Below are positions 63,217 through 64,000 of a stretch of 64,000 nucleotides of DNA, piece after piece (within the stretch, counting starts at the first letter, position 1; every line of letters begins with the position of its first letter). Location: the NCBI RefSeq assembly GCF_003097655.1, contig NZ_QCZH01000006.1, positions 62,001 to 126,000 of the forward strand. The letters run 5' to 3'. A program made the position numbers and the translations under genes. Below the pieces are notes generated by a model, which worked only from the letters and a program-made list of their open reading frames with translations, was not told the DNA's origin and did no database searches. Origin of the DNA: Flavobacterium laiguense. Its GTDB lineage: Bacteria; Bacteroidota; Bacteroidia; Flavobacteriales; Flavobacteriaceae.

Positions 63217-63226
63217 ATTTTTCTTT

Positions 63227-64000
63227 ATGAGTAAATTACCAAATGTAACGACCAGCATCTTTACGGTTATGTCTAAAATGGCTGCCGAATACAACGCAAT
63301 CAATCTTTCGCAAGGATTTCCAAACTTTCCTGTAGACGAAAGACTTTCCAAAATTGTTTCCCAACTGGCATATGAAGACGTACATCAATATACTCCCATG
63401 TCAGGTTACCCTCCTTTGCTAGCCAAAATTGCAACATTGGTAAAATCATCTTACAACCGTACCATCCTTCCCGATACCGAAATACTTGTTACTGCCGGTG
63501 CCACTCAGGCCATCTTTACAACATTGCTCGCTTTATTAAAACCAGATGATGAAGTCATTATTCTGGATCCAAGCTATGATTGTTATGAAGCGCCTATTCT
63601 ATTGAGTCAAGCGAAACCCATACGTATAGCCCTCAACGATGATTACACTCCCAATTGGAATACTATTGCAAATGCATTTTCGGATAAAACCAAAATGATC
63701 ATCATCAATAATCCGCATAATCCTACGGGGAAAATTTTAAACGAATCCGATTTTGAGAATCTGGAAACGCTTTTAGAAAAACATCCAAATGTCTTATTAC
63801 TTTCTGACGAAGTGTACGAATATATCACTTTCGAACAAAAACACATTTCTACTCATACTCGAAAAAAACTGTTCGATCGCTGCATCATGGTTTCCTCCTT
63901 TGGAAAATCATTTCATATTACGGGTTGGAAAATAGGTTATCTTGTAGCGCCAGAATACTTGATGAAAGAAATCAAAAAAGTGCATCAATTTCTAGTCTTT
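63227..64000 (+). CDS. Methionine aminotransferase-like PLP enzyme (C-terminus outside window)
   Basis: A frame of 258 codons begins at ATG 63227 and runs off the window. NLSQGFPNFPVDERL, YTPMSGYPPLLAKIA, VTAGATQAIFTTLLALL, INNPHNPTGK, LLSDEVYEYITF and the PLP-lysine segment SFGKSFHITGWKIGY all match class I/II aminotransferases of the YbdL type, which use methionine and 2-oxoacids. Kynurenine aminotransferase-like activity cannot be excluded. The last third of the usual length (about 380) is missing here. Confidence 0.88.
   Translation, partial: MSKLPNVTTSIFTVMSKMAAEYNAINLSQGFPNFPVDERLSKIVSQLAYEDVHQYTPMSGYPPLLAKIATLVKSSYNRTILPDTEILVTAGATQAIFTTLLALLKPDDEVIILDPSYDCYEAPILLSQAKPIRIALNDDYTPNWNTIANAFSDKTKMIIINNPHNPTGKILNESDFENLETLLEKHPNVLLLSDEVYEYITFEQKHISTHTRKKLFDRCIMVSSFGKSFHITGWKIGYLVAPEYLMKEIKKVHQFLVF

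Overview
The window reads as a low-GC chromosomal segment from a flavobacterium (Bacteroidota, most likely Flavobacterium or a close relative). The grounds are a very large secreted protein with a type IX secretion C-terminal sorting domain, Bacteroidota promoters (TAnnTTTG -7 boxes, in two cases preceded by TTG or TTTTG at exactly 19 nt), almost no Shine-Dalgarno sequences, many small lipoproteins and OmpA-like barrels, a carotenoid operon, and short structured intergenic repeats that resemble elements I remember from flavobacterial genomes. No rRNA, tRNA, CRISPR array, insertion sequence or prophage was seen.

Layout. 0-2 kb: a partial methyltransferase-like gene, trmL and an rRNA pseudouridine synthase. 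2-11.5 kb: a 2040-residue secreted nuclease-like protein with five nearly identical 164-residue repeats, then an ECF sigma factor with its membrane partner and two lipoproteins. 11.7-14.5 kb: rmuC, a hotdog thioesterase and a YceI-like protein. 14.5-29.2 kb: a photoprotection block. It holds a TIGR01777 epimerase, a TetR-like regulator, an AarF-like kinase, an SDR-like protein, a DUF2867 epimerase, a DNA photolyase, an SRPBCC protein, lycopene cyclase, crtZ, an exported SDR with an outer-membrane porin, crtB, crtI and a MerR-B12 (CarH/LitR-type) photoreceptor. 29.4-39.5 kb: purB, a two-gene AAA ATPase/TOPRIM-like cassette that may be a defence system, a KefB-like antiporter, guaB and a P-type ATPase. 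39.6-50 kb: an outer-membrane/lipoprotein pair, HMG-CoA lyase, pyrD, a SnoaL-like lipoprotein, a phosphoribosyltransferase/hydrolase pair, a CarB lacking its regulatory domain, and rpmH. 50-64 kb: small membrane and thioredoxin-like proteins, hisS, a MacB-type permease, prmC, a GNAT, ribD with an overlapping HAD phosphatase, a YigZ protein, a thioesterase, dnaA, a low-molecular-weight phosphatase, an RsmI-like methyltransferase and a partial aminotransferase.

How the genes work together. The best-supported system is the light/photo-oxidative stress block. A B12-dependent MerR photoreceptor heads an operon with crtI and crtB; with crtZ and the cyclase, these would make zeaxanthin-type pigment. 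A photolyase and several accessory families that commonly travel with LitR/CarH regulators lie alongside. Two copies of an 80-bp promoter-like element sit at the far edge of this block. The most interesting accessory candidates are the AAA ATPase/TOPRIM cassette between two strong terminators, and a short-chain dehydrogenase that appears to carry a Sec signal peptide next to a porin.

Limits: functions are assigned from motifs and remembered family resemblance, with no database search. Start codons were moved inward from the longest frame where N-terminal family similarity or a promoter box demanded it.
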